Assembly (NCBI RefSeq): GCF_000312045.1
Contig: NZ_HE978634.1
Span: 1,916,098-1,980,097, forward strand
Source: Noviherbaspirillum massiliense JC206
GTDB taxonomy: Bacteria; Pseudomonadota; Gammaproteobacteria; Burkholderiales; Burkholderiaceae_D
Reading direction: 5' to 3'
Length of the DNA: 64,000 nucleotides
A model generated the notes under the pieces. It was given only the letters and a program-made list of their open reading frames with translations, was not told the origin of the DNA and ran no database searches. A program made the position numbers and the translations under genes. Shown in pieces: positions 9,654 through 18,825 of the stretch (positions are counted from its first letter, which is position 1; each line of letters opens with the position of its first letter).

Positions 9654-9734
9654 GAGGCTATTCCGGAGTCCGGCACGGCGAGCGATTTGGCGGAAATTTG
9701 AATGGTTTGAATTTCATTTAGACGGCAGATACCA

Positions 9735-11156
9735 ATGAAAACTCTATTCCTGCAAGCGCCCTCTTTCGAGGGCTTCGATGGCGGTGCCGGCTCCCGGTAC
9801 CAGGCCAAGCGCGAAATCAAGTCCTTCTGGTATCCCACCTGGCTGGCGCAGCCGGCCGCGCTGGTGCCGGGCAGCCGATTGCTGGATGCTCCTGCCGACG
9901 ATCTGAACGTCGAACAGACGCTCGCGATCGCGCAGGATTATGAACTGGTGATCATGCACACCAGCACGCCATCCTTCCCGACCGATGCGAAATTTGCCGA
10001 ATTGCTCAAGGAGCGCAAGCCCGGAATCATGATCGGCATGGTGGGTGCCAAGGTTGCAGTCGATGCCGAAGAGTCCTTGCTGGCCAGCGATGCCATCGAT
10101 TTCGTGGCTCGGGAGGAATTCGACTACACCTGCAAGGAAATTGCCGAAGGCATGCCGCTCGACCAGGTGCTGGGCATCAGCTACAGGCAAGCCGACGGCA
10201 GGATCGTGCACAATCCTGCACGGCCGATGATCGAAGACATGGATGCGCTTCCGTTTGTCGCGCCGATCTACAAGCGAGACCTCAACATCAGGAATTACTT
10301 CATCGGCTACCTGAACTACCCGTACGTATCGATCTACACCGGGCGCGGCTGCCGTTCGCGATGCACCTTCTGCCTGTGGCCGCAGACCGTGGGCGGACAC
10401 CGTTACCGTACCCGATCCCCCGAGAGCGTGCTCGCCGAAGTGAAATGGATCAAGGAGAACATGCCCGAGGTCAAGGAAATCATGTTCGATGACGATACCT
10501 TTACCGATTTCCGGCCGCGTGCTGAAGAAATCGCCCGAGGCCTCGGAAAACTCGGCGTGACCTGGTCGTGCAATGCGAAGGCCAATGTACCGTACTCGAC
10601 CCTGAAGATCATGAAGGAAAACGGCCTGCGACTGCTGCTCGTCGGCTATGAATCCGGCGATGACCAGATCCTGCTGAATATCAAGAAGGGTTTGCGTACC
10701 GATATCGCGCGCCGCTTTTCCGACGATTGCCGCAAGCTCGGCATCATGGTGCATGGCACCTTCATCCTCGGGTTGCCAGGTGAAACACATGAAACGATTG
10801 CAAAGACCATCGCCTTTGCGAAGGAGATCAATCCCCATACGATCCAGGTGTCGCTCGCCGCACCCTACCCTGGCACGCGACTGTATGAACAGGCGGTGGA
10901 GAACAACTGGATTCCTCCGAACAAGACTATCCACCTCGTGAATGAAAGCGGCGTGCAACTGGCCGCCATCAGTTATCCCCATTTATCCAGCGAAGAGATT
11001 TACCACGGCGTCGAAGCTTTCTACAAAAGCTTCTACTTCCGGCCCAGCAAGATCTGGGAAATCGTCCGTGAAATGCTAGGCAGCTGGGACATGACGAAGC
11101 GCCGGTTGCGCGAAGGCGTGGAGTTTTTCCGCTTCCTGCGGGCGCACGGTGCCTGA
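9735..11156 (+). CDS. hpnJ: Hopanoid radical SAM protein HpnJ (B12-binding type)
   Basis: 473 residues with an N-terminal cobalamin-binding-like Rossmann region and a radical-SAM core. The 4Fe-4S motif is C206-RSR-C210-TF-C213 (CxxxCxxC), preceded by YTGRG and followed by FDDDTFTDF and HGTFILGLPGETHETI. HpnJ is proposed to contract the glucosamine ring to the cyclitol in BHT cyclitol ether. It sits between hpnI and hpnK, the two other enzymes of that branch. The ribosome site before the ATG is weak. Confidence 0.92.
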   Translation: MKTLFLQAPSFEGFDGGAGSRYQAKREIKSFWYPTWLAQPAALVPGSRLLDAPADDLNVEQTLAIAQDYELVIMHTSTPSFPTDAKFAELLKERKPGIMIGMVGAKVAVDAEESLLASDAIDFVAREEFDYTCKEIAEGMPLDQVLGISYRQADGRIVHNPARPMIEDMDALPFVAPIYKRDLNIRNYFIGYLNYPYVSIYTGRGCRSRCTFCLWPQTVGGHRYRTRSPESVLAEVKWIKENMPEVKEIMFDDDTFTDFRPRAEEIARGLGKLGVTWSCNAKANVPYSTLKIMKENGLRLLLVGYESGDDQILLNIKKGLRTDIARRFSDDCRKLGIMVHGTFILGLPGETHETIAKTIAFAKEINPHTIQVSLAAPYPGTRLYEQAVENNWIPPNKTIHLVNESGVQLAAISYPHLSSEEIYHGVEAFYKSFYFRPSKIWEIVREMLGSWDMTKRRLREGVEFFRFLRAHGA

Positions 11157-11241
11157 TGTTGAAAATTGGTCATCACAACAGGGAGTGGCACGCCAGCCGC
11201 GCTCGAGTGATTGCCGATTCCAGATCGGGCAAGGAAGCAGC

Positions 11242-12081
11242 GTGACGAAGCGCGCACCGGGCCTGATCATCACAGCCGACGATTTTGGTCTGCATGCGAG
11301 CGTCAACCTGGCGGTCGAACGCGCTCACCGCGAAGGCGTGCTCAGTGCCGCCAGCCTGATGGTGGCAGCGCCCGCAGCCGCCGATGCAATTGCACGGGCG
11401 CATGCCTGCCCCAAGCTGCGCGTCGGCTTGCACCTGGTACTGGCCGACGGTCACGCGATATTGCCGCCCCATCTGATCCCGGACCTCGTCGATGCCCATG
11501 GCCGCTTTGGCGACCGCATGGCCTATGACGGCGCGCGGTTTTTCTGCATGCCTTGGGTGCGGCGCCAGCTTGCCGCCGAAATCCGCGCGCAGTTCGAAGC
11601 CTTTGCCGCCACCGGATTGGCGTTGGATCACGTCAACGCCCATAAGCACTTTCACCTGCATCCCACCATCCTCTCGCTGATCATCGCCATCGGACGGCCC
11701 TTCGGCTTGCGCGCGGTGCGCCTGCCGCGCGAAGCGGGCACGCCTCTGTTGCTCAGACCCTGGCTGGCACTGCTGCGGCGCAGGCTGGCTGCAGCCGGCA
11801 TCGCGCACAACGACTACATGGTAGGCATCCGGCACTCCGGAAAATTCGATGAGGCAGCCTTGCTCGACACGCTGGCCCGGCTGCCGGGACAAGGCGTGGT
11901 GGAAATCTACCTGCACCCGGCGCTGGAATCCGGCGCCGCGATCGGCGCATCGATGCCGGATTACCGGCATGCGGATGAGTTTGCCGCCCTGATTTCACCG
12001 CGCGTGCGCCAGGCGCTGGAGCAACTGGGCCGGCACGGTGTGCGCCTGGGTGGTTTCACGGACCTGCTTGCGTCGACATGA
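11242..12081 (+). CDS. hpnK: Hopanoid-associated deacetylase HpnK (YdjC family)
   Basis: YdjC/ChbG-type carbohydrate deacetylase, 279 residues. The metal site is ITADDFGLHASVN (DD), HVNAHKHFHLHP supplies the paired His ligands, and EIYLHPAL a later His. HpnK removes the acetyl group of the GlcNAc put on by HpnI. I take the GTG at 11242 because AAGGAAG ends 4 nt before it and the protein then begins right at the domain; the frame stays open to 11149 but that part is unlike the family. The stop overlaps the hpnL start (ATGA). Confidence 0.88.
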   Translation: MTKRAPGLIITADDFGLHASVNLAVERAHREGVLSAASLMVAAPAAADAIARAHACPKLRVGLHLVLADGHAILPPHLIPDLVDAHGRFGDRMAYDGARFFCMPWVRRQLAAEIRAQFEAFAATGLALDHVNAHKHFHLHPTILSLIIAIGRPFGLRAVRLPREAGTPLLLRPWLALLRRRLAAAGIAHNDYMVGIRHSGKFDEAALLDTLARLPGQGVVEIYLHPALESGAAIGASMPDYRHADEFAALISPRVRQALEQLGRHGVRLGGFTDLLAST

Positions 12082-13094
12082 AACGGCTTGCCTACCTGAG
12101 CGGTCTGGCTGGCCTGTTGCTGCTGATCATACTGGTCGTCCGCGAGGGATGGCCGGAAATGCTGGCAGCCTTCAGGCGCGCGGGCTGGCCCTTGCTGCTG
12201 CTGCTGCCGGCGCATCTCGTGCCGCTGGTCTTCGACACGCAGGCTTGGCGCGTGCTGCTGGAGCCGGTGGATCCGAAAAGAATTGCCGGATTTCCCTTTC
12301 TGCTGTGGGTCGCCGCTATCCGCGAGGCGGTCAACCGCTTGCTGCCGGTGGCAAACATCGGCGGGGAAATCGTGGGCGTGCGCCTTGGCCTCCTGCGCAT
12401 GTCTGATACAAATGCAGTCACCGCGACCGTAATCGTCGAGGTGCTCGTGACTATCGTGGTGCAATACCTGTTCTGCGGCTTGGGCATCGTGCTGATGATG
12501 CATATCGCTGCCGGCATGAACCAGGTCTGGACAATAGCCGCCGGCCTGCTGCTGTCATTGCCGCTGCCCGTGCTGATCTACCTGCTGCTGCGCCATGGCG
12601 CGGTGTTTGAACGCCTGGAAGCCTGGGCCGACCGCCTGCTAGGCGAATACAACCGTTTTTCCCTGGGCCTGGACGGCGTGAAGCTGGATGCGGATATCCA
12701 TCGCCTCTTTGCCGATCCGTGGCGCCTGATACGTGCATTGGCCTGGCAATTGGCCGGCTATCTGGTCAGCACGTTTGAAACCTGGTTTGCACTGACCTTG
12801 CTCGGCCATCCGGTGAGCCTGAGCACTGCCCTCGCCATCGAAGCGCTGACCCAGGCGACCCGTCATGCCGTCTTTATCGTCCCGGCCGGGCTCGGCATAC
12901 AGGAAGCAGCGGTGATGCTGTTTGGCCATCTGGCCGGTGTCGGCAGTGACGTGTCTCTGTCGCTGGCGCTGATCAAGCGGGCACGGGAGATTCTGTTCGG
13001 CGTGCCGGTGCTGCTGTGGTGGCAGTGGGTGGAGGCACGCCAATTGCGCAAATCGAAATCGCCTCCTGATACCGGGATTTCCGATTCAGCATGA
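12078..13094 (+). CDS. hpnL: Hopanoid-associated membrane protein HpnL
   Basis: 338 residues, polytopic inner-membrane protein of the lysylphosphatidylglycerol-synthase membrane-domain (YbhN/AglD) superfamily. There are about seven hydrophobic segments, the first at residues 10-20. The motif REAVNRLLPVANIGGEIVGVR and the late VPAGLGIQEAA are the signatures of this superfamily. The gene overlaps hpnK by 4 bases and closes the ispH-hpnL operon. The role in hopanoid assembly is not known; a transport or flipping role is only inferred from its fold. Confidence 0.87.
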   Translation: MKRLAYLSGLAGLLLLIILVVREGWPEMLAAFRRAGWPLLLLLPAHLVPLVFDTQAWRVLLEPVDPKRIAGFPFLLWVAAIREAVNRLLPVANIGGEIVGVRLGLLRMSDTNAVTATVIVEVLVTIVVQYLFCGLGIVLMMHIAAGMNQVWTIAAGLLLSLPLPVLIYLLLRHGAVFERLEAWADRLLGEYNRFSLGLDGVKLDADIHRLFADPWRLIRALAWQLAGYLVSTFETWFALTLLGHPVSLSTALAIEALTQATRHAVFIVPAGLGIQEAAVMLFGHLAGVGSDVSLSLALIKRAREILFGVPVLLWWQWVEARQLRKSKSPPDTGISDSA

Positions 13095-13175
13095 CCATCG
13101 ATCCTGTTCGATGGAGCGAGCCTTGGCCAAGGCTACGATCGGGCGACATGGACCGGATGAAGCACCAGTTCCCCG
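13095..13175. terminator. Convergent hpnL / hpnM spacer with inverted repeats
   Basis: A perfect 16-bp palindrome agccttggccaaggct occupies 13119-13134, with a smaller 6-bp pair at 13097-13113. There is no U-run, so termination at this point is only a guess based on the convergent gene ends. Confidence 0.3.
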
Positions 13176-13787
13176 CTATCGTTCATTGTGCGCCTGCAGG
13201 AATTTGATCAGCCCGTTGATGCCGCCCTTGGCAATCTGGTCGGCGAACTGCTGGCGATAAATTCCGATCATCCAGGCGCCCATCATGTTGATGTCATAGA
13301 TCTTCCAGCCCGCATCGCTCCTGTTGAGCCGGTAATCGATATTCATCGTGTCGCCGTTGTTGTTGACGATGGTCTTGACCACGGCATCCGTCGCATTGGA
13401 AGGCAGCGACGCCGTCGGCTGGAACTTGAATTGCATGTTCTGGCCGCTAACCTGGGCGAGCTGGGTTGCATAGGTATGTACCATCAGGGTCTGGAATTGC
13501 TTGAACAATTCATCCTGCTGGGCCGGCGTGGCCTTGGACCAGGCATTGCCGACCGCGAAGCGGGTGGAGCGCCGGAAGTCGGTGTGCGGCAGGAATTTCT
13601 GCACGACCACGCGATTAAGCGCATCCGGGTCGCCTGCGCTTGCAGCGGGATCGGTCTTGATGGACGACATCACGTCTTCGATCGCGCGCTTGACCACCGT
13701 GTCCGGGCTCTGGCTGTTGGCTTGTTGTGCATAAACATAGGGCGCGGCAGTCAGCACGATCAATGGCGCCCAGAAAGATGGATTCAT
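13176..13787 (-). CDS. hpnM: Periplasmic MlaC/Ttg2D-family lipid-binding protein HpnM
   Basis: 203-residue secreted protein of the toluene-tolerance Ttg2/MlaC family, which ferries lipids across the periplasm. A signal peptide ends at YVYAQ. The domain shows FLPHTDFRRSTRFAVG, a long helix LFKQFQTLMVHTYATQL, and YRLNRSDAGWKIYDINMMGAWMIGIYRQQF, the typical MlaC C-terminal signature. The start at 13787 is preferred because AAGGA lies 8 nt upstream; a second ATG 6 bases earlier has too short a spacing. In hopanoid clusters this protein is called HpnM and is thought to work with HpnN. It converges on hpnL. Confidence 0.85.
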   Translation of the reverse strand: MNPSFWAPLIVLTAAPYVYAQQANSQSPDTVVKRAIEDVMSSIKTDPAASAGDPDALNRVVVQKFLPHTDFRRSTRFAVGNAWSKATPAQQDELFKQFQTLMVHTYATQLAQVSGQNMQFKFQPTASLPSNATDAVVKTIVNNNGDTMNIDYRLNRSDAGWKIYDINMMGAWMIGIYRQQFADQIAKGGINGLIKFLQAHNER

Positions 13788-14005
13788 TTGCATTTTCCTT
13801 TGCAAACGGCTGGTTGACAGAAATCGACGGCCGAATCGGCAAATCACTTTCGTCAGAAAAGAGTCGGGAACGTCATGGACAGAAAAGCAATCAACACTAG
13901 CGTCTCGTCCGCACGTCCTTTTGCCGGAAGGAAAATGCGTGTTGCCGACGCTGGCCTGTCCTGCATCCGTAAACGATATACATGAGATAGTAAACCACGT
14001 AACGC

Positions 14006-16618
14006 ATGCTCACTGCCGCCATCGCCAAGACCGTCGATTTTTCAGTTCGCCACGCATGGCGGGTGATCGGCGTGTCGGTGTTGCTGGTGCTGGTCTGCGC
14101 CGTGTATGCCGGCCGTCATTTCGCAATCAATACCGATGTCGGCCGGCTGCTCGACACGGACGCGCCCTGGGCACAACGCGAAGAGGCGCTCAGCAAGGCG
14201 TTTCCACAGCGCGGCGACGTGACGCTCGTCGTCGTGCACGCTCCGGCACCCGAGTTCGCCGCGGAAGCCGCCCGCGAACTTGCGGCCCGCCTGCAGCAGC
14301 AATCCGGTTTCTTCCATTCGGTGACGCTCGCCGACGCCGGTGATTTCTTCACGCGCAACGGCTTGCTCTTCCTCGACCTGAAGGACGTCAGCGACCTTGG
14401 CAATAAATTGACCGAGGCGCGCCCCCTGCTGAACTCGCTCGCGCGGGATCCCTCCTTGCGCGGTCTGTCGAATTTGCTCGCGGTGACATTGCTCGTGCCC
14501 CTGCAAACCGGCCAATTGCATCTACCCGACATGGCACCCTTGCTGGCCCACAGCGCCGACGCGGTAGATGCCGCATTGGCCGGCCGCCCGGGGGCTTTAT
14601 CATGGCGCACGCTTGTCGACCCGGGCGAAACGGGCAACGGGAAAGGCCGCAGCTTCATCGAGGTCAGGCCGGTTCTGAATTACAACGATCTCGAACCCGG
14701 CGCAGCATCGGCGGATGCCATCCGTGCGACAGCGGCGGATTTGCAACTGGCCCGGCGCTACGGCGCCAGCGTCGCACTGACCGGCGCTGTCCCCTTGTCG
14801 GATGAAGAGTTCTCTTCGGTGCAAGAGGGAGCCGTGCTCAGCGGGATTGTTACGCTGATACTGGTCCTGCTGATCCTGTGGTTCGCCCTGCGTTCAATGA
14901 AGCTGGTGGCCGCGGTATTCCTGACCATGATCGGCGGGCTCGTGGTGACGGCAGCGCTCGGCCTCCTGATGGTCGGCGCGCTCAACATCATTTCCGTCGC
15001 GTTTGCAGTGATGTTCGTGGGAATAGGCGTCGACTTCGGCATACAGTTCGGCGTGCGCTTCCGCGAGAAGCGCTACCACGAACAGAATGTGCGGGATGCG
15101 CTGGTGGAAGCCGCGCACTCGATCGCTTTTCCGCTGACGCTCGCGGCCACTGCCACGGCGGTCGGTTTTCTGGCGTTCCTGCCCACCGATTATCGCGGCG
15201 TGTCGGAGCTTGGCCAAATCGCGGGCGTCGGCATTTTGTTCGTGGCCTTCCCCTCATGCATGACCTTGTTGCCGGCCTTGATCGCCGTCCTGCATCCGAA
15301 AGGCCGCGAGGTCATGCCGGGCTATGCCTGGCTGGGGCCGGTCGACCACCTGTTCCAGGCGCACCGCAAGCCTCTGCTGTTCGGCACGATCGCGGTGATT
15401 CTCGCCGGACTACCCTTGCTGCGGCATTTGCATTTCGACTTCAATCCCCTGCATTTGAAGGACCCCAACAGCGAGTCGATGGCCACCCTGCTCTCGCTGG
15501 CCGACTCCCCGCAAGCCGGGATGGACAATCTGAATGTGCTGAGCCCGTCGCTGGCCGCCGCGCAGACGCTTGCCGCCAGGCTGGAACAGCTTCCGCAAGT
15601 GGCCAAGGTCATGACCCTCGCCAGCTTCGTGCCGGACCGGCAGCCGGAAAAACTGCAACACATCGCGAAAGCGGCGGGCAGCTTGCTGCCGGTGTTGCAG
15701 CAAAAACCTGCCGCCGACGCCAGCGATGTGCAACGGGTAGCGGCGCTGCGCCGTGCCGCCCGTGCCTTGCGCAACGCCGCCCTGGACCACGAAGGCCCGG
15801 GTGCGCCCGAAGCGCGCCGCCTGTCTGCAAGCCTGACGGCACTGGCGCAAGCCGATGCTGCTGCGCGCGACCGCGCGGAAACGGCGGTTGCGCTGCCGCT
15901 CAAACTGGCGCTGGCCGATTTGCAGAAAGCCTTGCAGCCCCAGACAATTACTCTGAACAATCTTCCTCCCGAATTGATCCGCAACTGGATCACGTCCGAC
16001 GGCCGGGCGCTGGTCGAGATTGCACCGAAAAAAGCCGCCGCTACGGAGTCGAGGGATGGTGCGCAACTGCGGGATTTCACGCAGGCAGTATTGAAGGTTG
16101 CGCCGGACGCGGCCGGCGGACCGATTACCGCCCAGGGATCCGCCGACCTCATCATTCGCGCCTTCATCCATGCAGCCGCACTGGCGCTGGTCGCGATCAC
16201 CCTGTTGCTCTGGGCCGCCTTGCGGCGTTTCGACGACGTATTGTTCACCGTGGTCCCGCTGCTGGTGTCCGGACTGGTCACGCTGGAACTTTGCGTGGTG
16301 TTCGGCATTTCCCTGAATTTCGCCAATATCATCGCGCTGCCCTTGCTGCTGGGTATAGGCGTGGCGTTCAAGATTTACTACGTCATGGCCTGGCGCAGCG
16401 GCGAGGGAGAGCTGCTGAAGTCCGGCCTGACGCAGGCGATCATTCTGAGTGCGACAACGACCGGCACTGCCTTCGGCAGCTTGTGGCTGTCGGCGCACCC
16501 GGGCACATCCAGCATGGGCAGGCTGCTGGTCTTGTCCCTGGTGTGCACCTTGATCGGCGCAGTATTTTTTCAGCCCATCCTGATGGGCAAGCCGCGCCAC
16601 GCTGCGGGATCGGCATAA
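14006..16618 (+). CDS. hpnN: Hopanoid RND transporter HpnN
   Basis: 870-residue inner-membrane RND (MMPL-type) transporter. It shows the family duplication: a membrane segment near residue 15-32, a periplasmic loop, a membrane bundle at about 275-430, then a second loop and a bundle at about 720-865. The signature VMFVGIGVDFGIQFGVRFRE lies in the first bundle. HpnN is known to be needed for moving hopanoids to the outer membrane in Rhodopseudomonas. It is followed 67 nt later by the mlaA-like lipoprotein, a linked lipid-trafficking role. The start has only a weak ribosome site. Confidence 0.92.
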   Translation: MLTAAIAKTVDFSVRHAWRVIGVSVLLVLVCAVYAGRHFAINTDVGRLLDTDAPWAQREEALSKAFPQRGDVTLVVVHAPAPEFAAEAARELAARLQQQSGFFHSVTLADAGDFFTRNGLLFLDLKDVSDLGNKLTEARPLLNSLARDPSLRGLSNLLAVTLLVPLQTGQLHLPDMAPLLAHSADAVDAALAGRPGALSWRTLVDPGETGNGKGRSFIEVRPVLNYNDLEPGAASADAIRATAADLQLARRYGASVALTGAVPLSDEEFSSVQEGAVLSGIVTLILVLLILWFALRSMKLVAAVFLTMIGGLVVTAALGLLMVGALNIISVAFAVMFVGIGVDFGIQFGVRFREKRYHEQNVRDALVEAAHSIAFPLTLAATATAVGFLAFLPTDYRGVSELGQIAGVGILFVAFPSCMTLLPALIAVLHPKGREVMPGYAWLGPVDHLFQAHRKPLLFGTIAVILAGLPLLRHLHFDFNPLHLKDPNSESMATLLSLADSPQAGMDNLNVLSPSLAAAQTLAARLEQLPQVAKVMTLASFVPDRQPEKLQHIAKAAGSLLPVLQQKPAADASDVQRVAALRRAARALRNAALDHEGPGAPEARRLSASLTALAQADAAARDRAETAVALPLKLALADLQKALQPQTITLNNLPPELIRNWITSDGRALVEIAPKKAAATESRDGAQLRDFTQAVLKVAPDAAGGPITAQGSADLIIRAFIHAAALALVAITLLLWAALRRFDDVLFTVVPLLVSGLVTLELCVVFGISLNFANIIALPLLLGIGVAFKIYYVMAWRSGEGELLKSGLTQAIILSATTTGTAFGSLWLSAHPGTSSMGRLLVLSLVCTLIGAVFFQPILMGKPRHAAGSA

Positions 16619-16685
16619 GCGAATGCCGGATTCGGAACGGAACCCGGTATCGCGCATTCATCACAAGAACATCGCGGAGATGACC

Positions 16686-17519
16686 ATGTATCGAACACAG
16701 CGTCCGAGAACAACGAAGAGCATTCCGGCCCTGGCAATGTCGATCGCCGTGCTGAGCGCCGTCAGCGGCTGCGCCACCGGCCCTGACAGCAACCCCAATG
16801 ATCCGCTGGAACTTCTCAACCGCAAGACATTTCAGTTCAACGACGCGGTCGACCAACGGGTGGCAATACCGATTGCAAAACGATACAACGAGTACGTCCC
16901 GGGGCCGGCCCGAACCGCGGTCAGCAACTTTTTTTCGAACATCGGCGACGTGACGGTGATGGCGAATAACTTTGCACAAGGGCGTGGTGCCGACGGCCTT
17001 TCCGACATGATGCGCATCCTGACCAACACATTCTTCGGAATCGGCGGCCTGATCGATATCGCCACCCCCGCCGGCCTGCCGAAGCACGACCAGGATTTCG
17101 GCTTGACGCTTGGGCACTGGGGGGTGCCGGCCGGCCCCTACCTGGTATTGCCGCTGTTCGGGCCGAGCAGCTTCCGCGATTCAGCCGGTTTTGCAGCGGA
17201 CCAGCAGATCAATCCGACCAACTATGTCGAGGGGGGCCCACGCTATGGTTTATGGGGAACGAATTTTGTCAGCACGCGCGCGCGCTATCTTGGCGTGACC
17301 AACCTGCTGGAGGCGGCTGCGCTCGACAAGTATTCCTTCGTCCGCGATGCCTATCTGGCGCGGCGAAAATCCCGGGTGAACGAGGGAAAGGAGGAATCCT
17401 TGCCGAACTACGACGGCGAGGAGGTGCCGGCCGATAAGGGCACGGACGAAAAAAATCCGGCCGGCGAAGCCGGGACGAAGGGCGCTCCGCCGCAACTGGG
17501 ACCAGCCACTGGACAGTGA
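16686..17519 (+). CDS. MlaA/VacJ-family outer-membrane lipoprotein
   Basis: 277 residues with a lipoprotein signal peptide ending in VSGC (lipobox), then the MlaA domain: NDPLELLNRKTFQFND, RILTNTFFGIGGLIDIA, DFGLTLGHWGVPAGPYLVLP and FGPSSFRDSAG. MlaA sits with porins in the outer membrane and removes misplaced phospholipids. The start at 16686 follows GGAGA with 5-nt spacing; the frame is open to 16623 but the extension precedes the signal peptide. A hydrophilic Gly/Lys/Glu tail of about 40 residues follows the domain. Being directly behind hpnN, it may serve hopanoid or lipid exchange with HpnM and HpnN (inference). Confidence 0.9.
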   Translation: MYRTQRPRTTKSIPALAMSIAVLSAVSGCATGPDSNPNDPLELLNRKTFQFNDAVDQRVAIPIAKRYNEYVPGPARTAVSNFFSNIGDVTVMANNFAQGRGADGLSDMMRILTNTFFGIGGLIDIATPAGLPKHDQDFGLTLGHWGVPAGPYLVLPLFGPSSFRDSAGFAADQQINPTNYVEGGPRYGLWGTNFVSTRARYLGVTNLLEAAALDKYSFVRDAYLARRKSRVNEGKEESLPNYDGEEVPADKGTDEKNPAGEAGTKGAPPQLGPATGQ

Positions 17520-17565
17520 TCGCGAACAACCGGCACGCCACGAAAACCGGATGCGCGGCCCGGCG

Positions 17566-18654
17566 CTATCCGCCGAACTGCTTCATCACCCCAATTCGGA
17601 ACAGATCCCGGTCATTCTTTTCCCTGAACGTCTGGACGCGGCTGAAGCTCGCATAGACCTTCACACTGTGGGAGAGAAGCCGCTCGGCCTGGAACGTCAG
17701 CAGCCCATCCACACGGAAATTATCATCCGATGCGCGTTCATTCCTTGCAAGATAAGGTCCTACCCCGGCGCTGACGCTCCATTTATCGGTGAGCGACTGG
17801 ACATACCATCCTTGCGCCGCGATACCGTACCGGTTCACACGGGAACCGTCGTCGCCCTCGGCCAGTGCGGAAACGGATGCGGCCCATTGCCCCCAATACC
17901 GCTTGCCTTCGAGCGAAATTCCGTACGTCATGTCGGTCATTGTTTGGTTGGTTTTCGAACTGCCGGTGGCTACACCGAGCCAGAACGGATGTGGCCCGGA
18001 GCCCTCGTCGGGATAGGCCGGCGCTGCGTCGAAATACTTGCCGATTCCCGCCATCAATGCGGTGGATGAATGCGCATCATGCACGACCGCATGATTGATG
18101 CCGATGCGCAGGTGCAGGCCGGGAGAATACTGGTCCAGTCCTACCCTCAGCGCAGCGGAAATCAGGCCGCCCCAGTGGGATTCGTCGATCTCACGGCCAT
18201 CTATCGTAGTGGTATTCATGTTCAGATACGGCCCGATGCCGAATTCCACGGCGAGATTCCTGCGGAAGCGGTTGGCGTAGACCAGCTGTGCGGCGAAGCC
18301 GTCCCGGTGATTGTTGTTCGGGTGGCCCTCGTTGTAATACACCATGTCTGCACGCAGCTTCTCCCGGTCGGACAAGAGTGACGCTGGGTAAAAGAACGAG
18401 GGAGAGAGATCTCTGCCGAAACGCACATCCATTGCTCGCCAATGCACGGTCGTGTCGCTGCCCACATTTTTCCCGTAGGCTTTGCCATTCCCGAAAATGG
18501 CCGACACATAAGCTCCGTTCCCGTCGGCTAGCGCTGCCTGGACGGAAGTGCCCTCGTCTGCAACGAAATGCGAACGGGAGGATTCAGCAGTGCCGGCCAG
18601 AGCATCGAACGTCCAAGGCAGGCAAGCGAAAAGACACAACACGGACAATTTCAT
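17566..18654 (-). CDS. Predicted outer-membrane beta-barrel protein with internal duplication
   Basis: 362 residues after the MKLSVLCLF signal peptide (likely cut after DALA). The rest alternates polar and hydrophobic residues with many aromatic strands. The protein repeats itself: residues about 45-200 and 210-362 align, sharing GIGPYLNMN / GVGPYLARN, a GGLI / DGLL strand and the ends GIGKYF / GVMKQF. Each half is the size of an eight-stranded barrel such as the lipid A deacylase PagL, and the first half has HDAHSS in a late strand, but I cannot confirm a catalytic site. A start at 18666 is also possible. It lies between mlaA and hpnG on the opposite strand to mlaA. No family name assigned. 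Confidence 0.6.
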   Translation of the reverse strand: MKLSVLCLFACLPWTFDALAGTAESSRSHFVADEGTSVQAALADGNGAYVSAIFGNGKAYGKNVGSDTTVHWRAMDVRFGRDLSPSFFYPASLLSDREKLRADMVYYNEGHPNNNHRDGFAAQLVYANRFRRNLAVEFGIGPYLNMNTTTIDGREIDESHWGGLISAALRVGLDQYSPGLHLRIGINHAVVHDAHSSTALMAGIGKYFDAAPAYPDEGSGPHPFWLGVATGSSKTNQTMTDMTYGISLEGKRYWGQWAASVSALAEGDDGSRVNRYGIAAQGWYVQSLTDKWSVSAGVGPYLARNERASDDNFRVDGLLTFQAERLLSHSVKVYASFSRVQTFREKNDRDLFRIGVMKQFGG

Positions 18655-18825
18655 GGCTCGCGGCAAAATGAAATTCGGCAGGCCGTGTTGCCGCTGCGCC
18701 GGCCCTGAAATGACAGACTAGCTTACGCATTGCGAAACACAATGATGCGCCTGCGATTTTTCCTGCCGCCCCTGATCACGCACAGCATGTGATGCCGTGA
18801 TCCAGAATGACAGCGCCGCAATGCG

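Noticed and set aside
15322-16657. Long minus-strand frames opposite hpnN
   Set aside because: Shadows of hpnN; Ser/Ala/Arg-rich translations with no recognisable fold.
14878-16683. Very long open frame (601 codons) on the plus strand inside hpnN
   Set aside because: It is the +1 frame of the GC-rich hpnN gene; translation is Arg/Gly/Ala-rich without domains.
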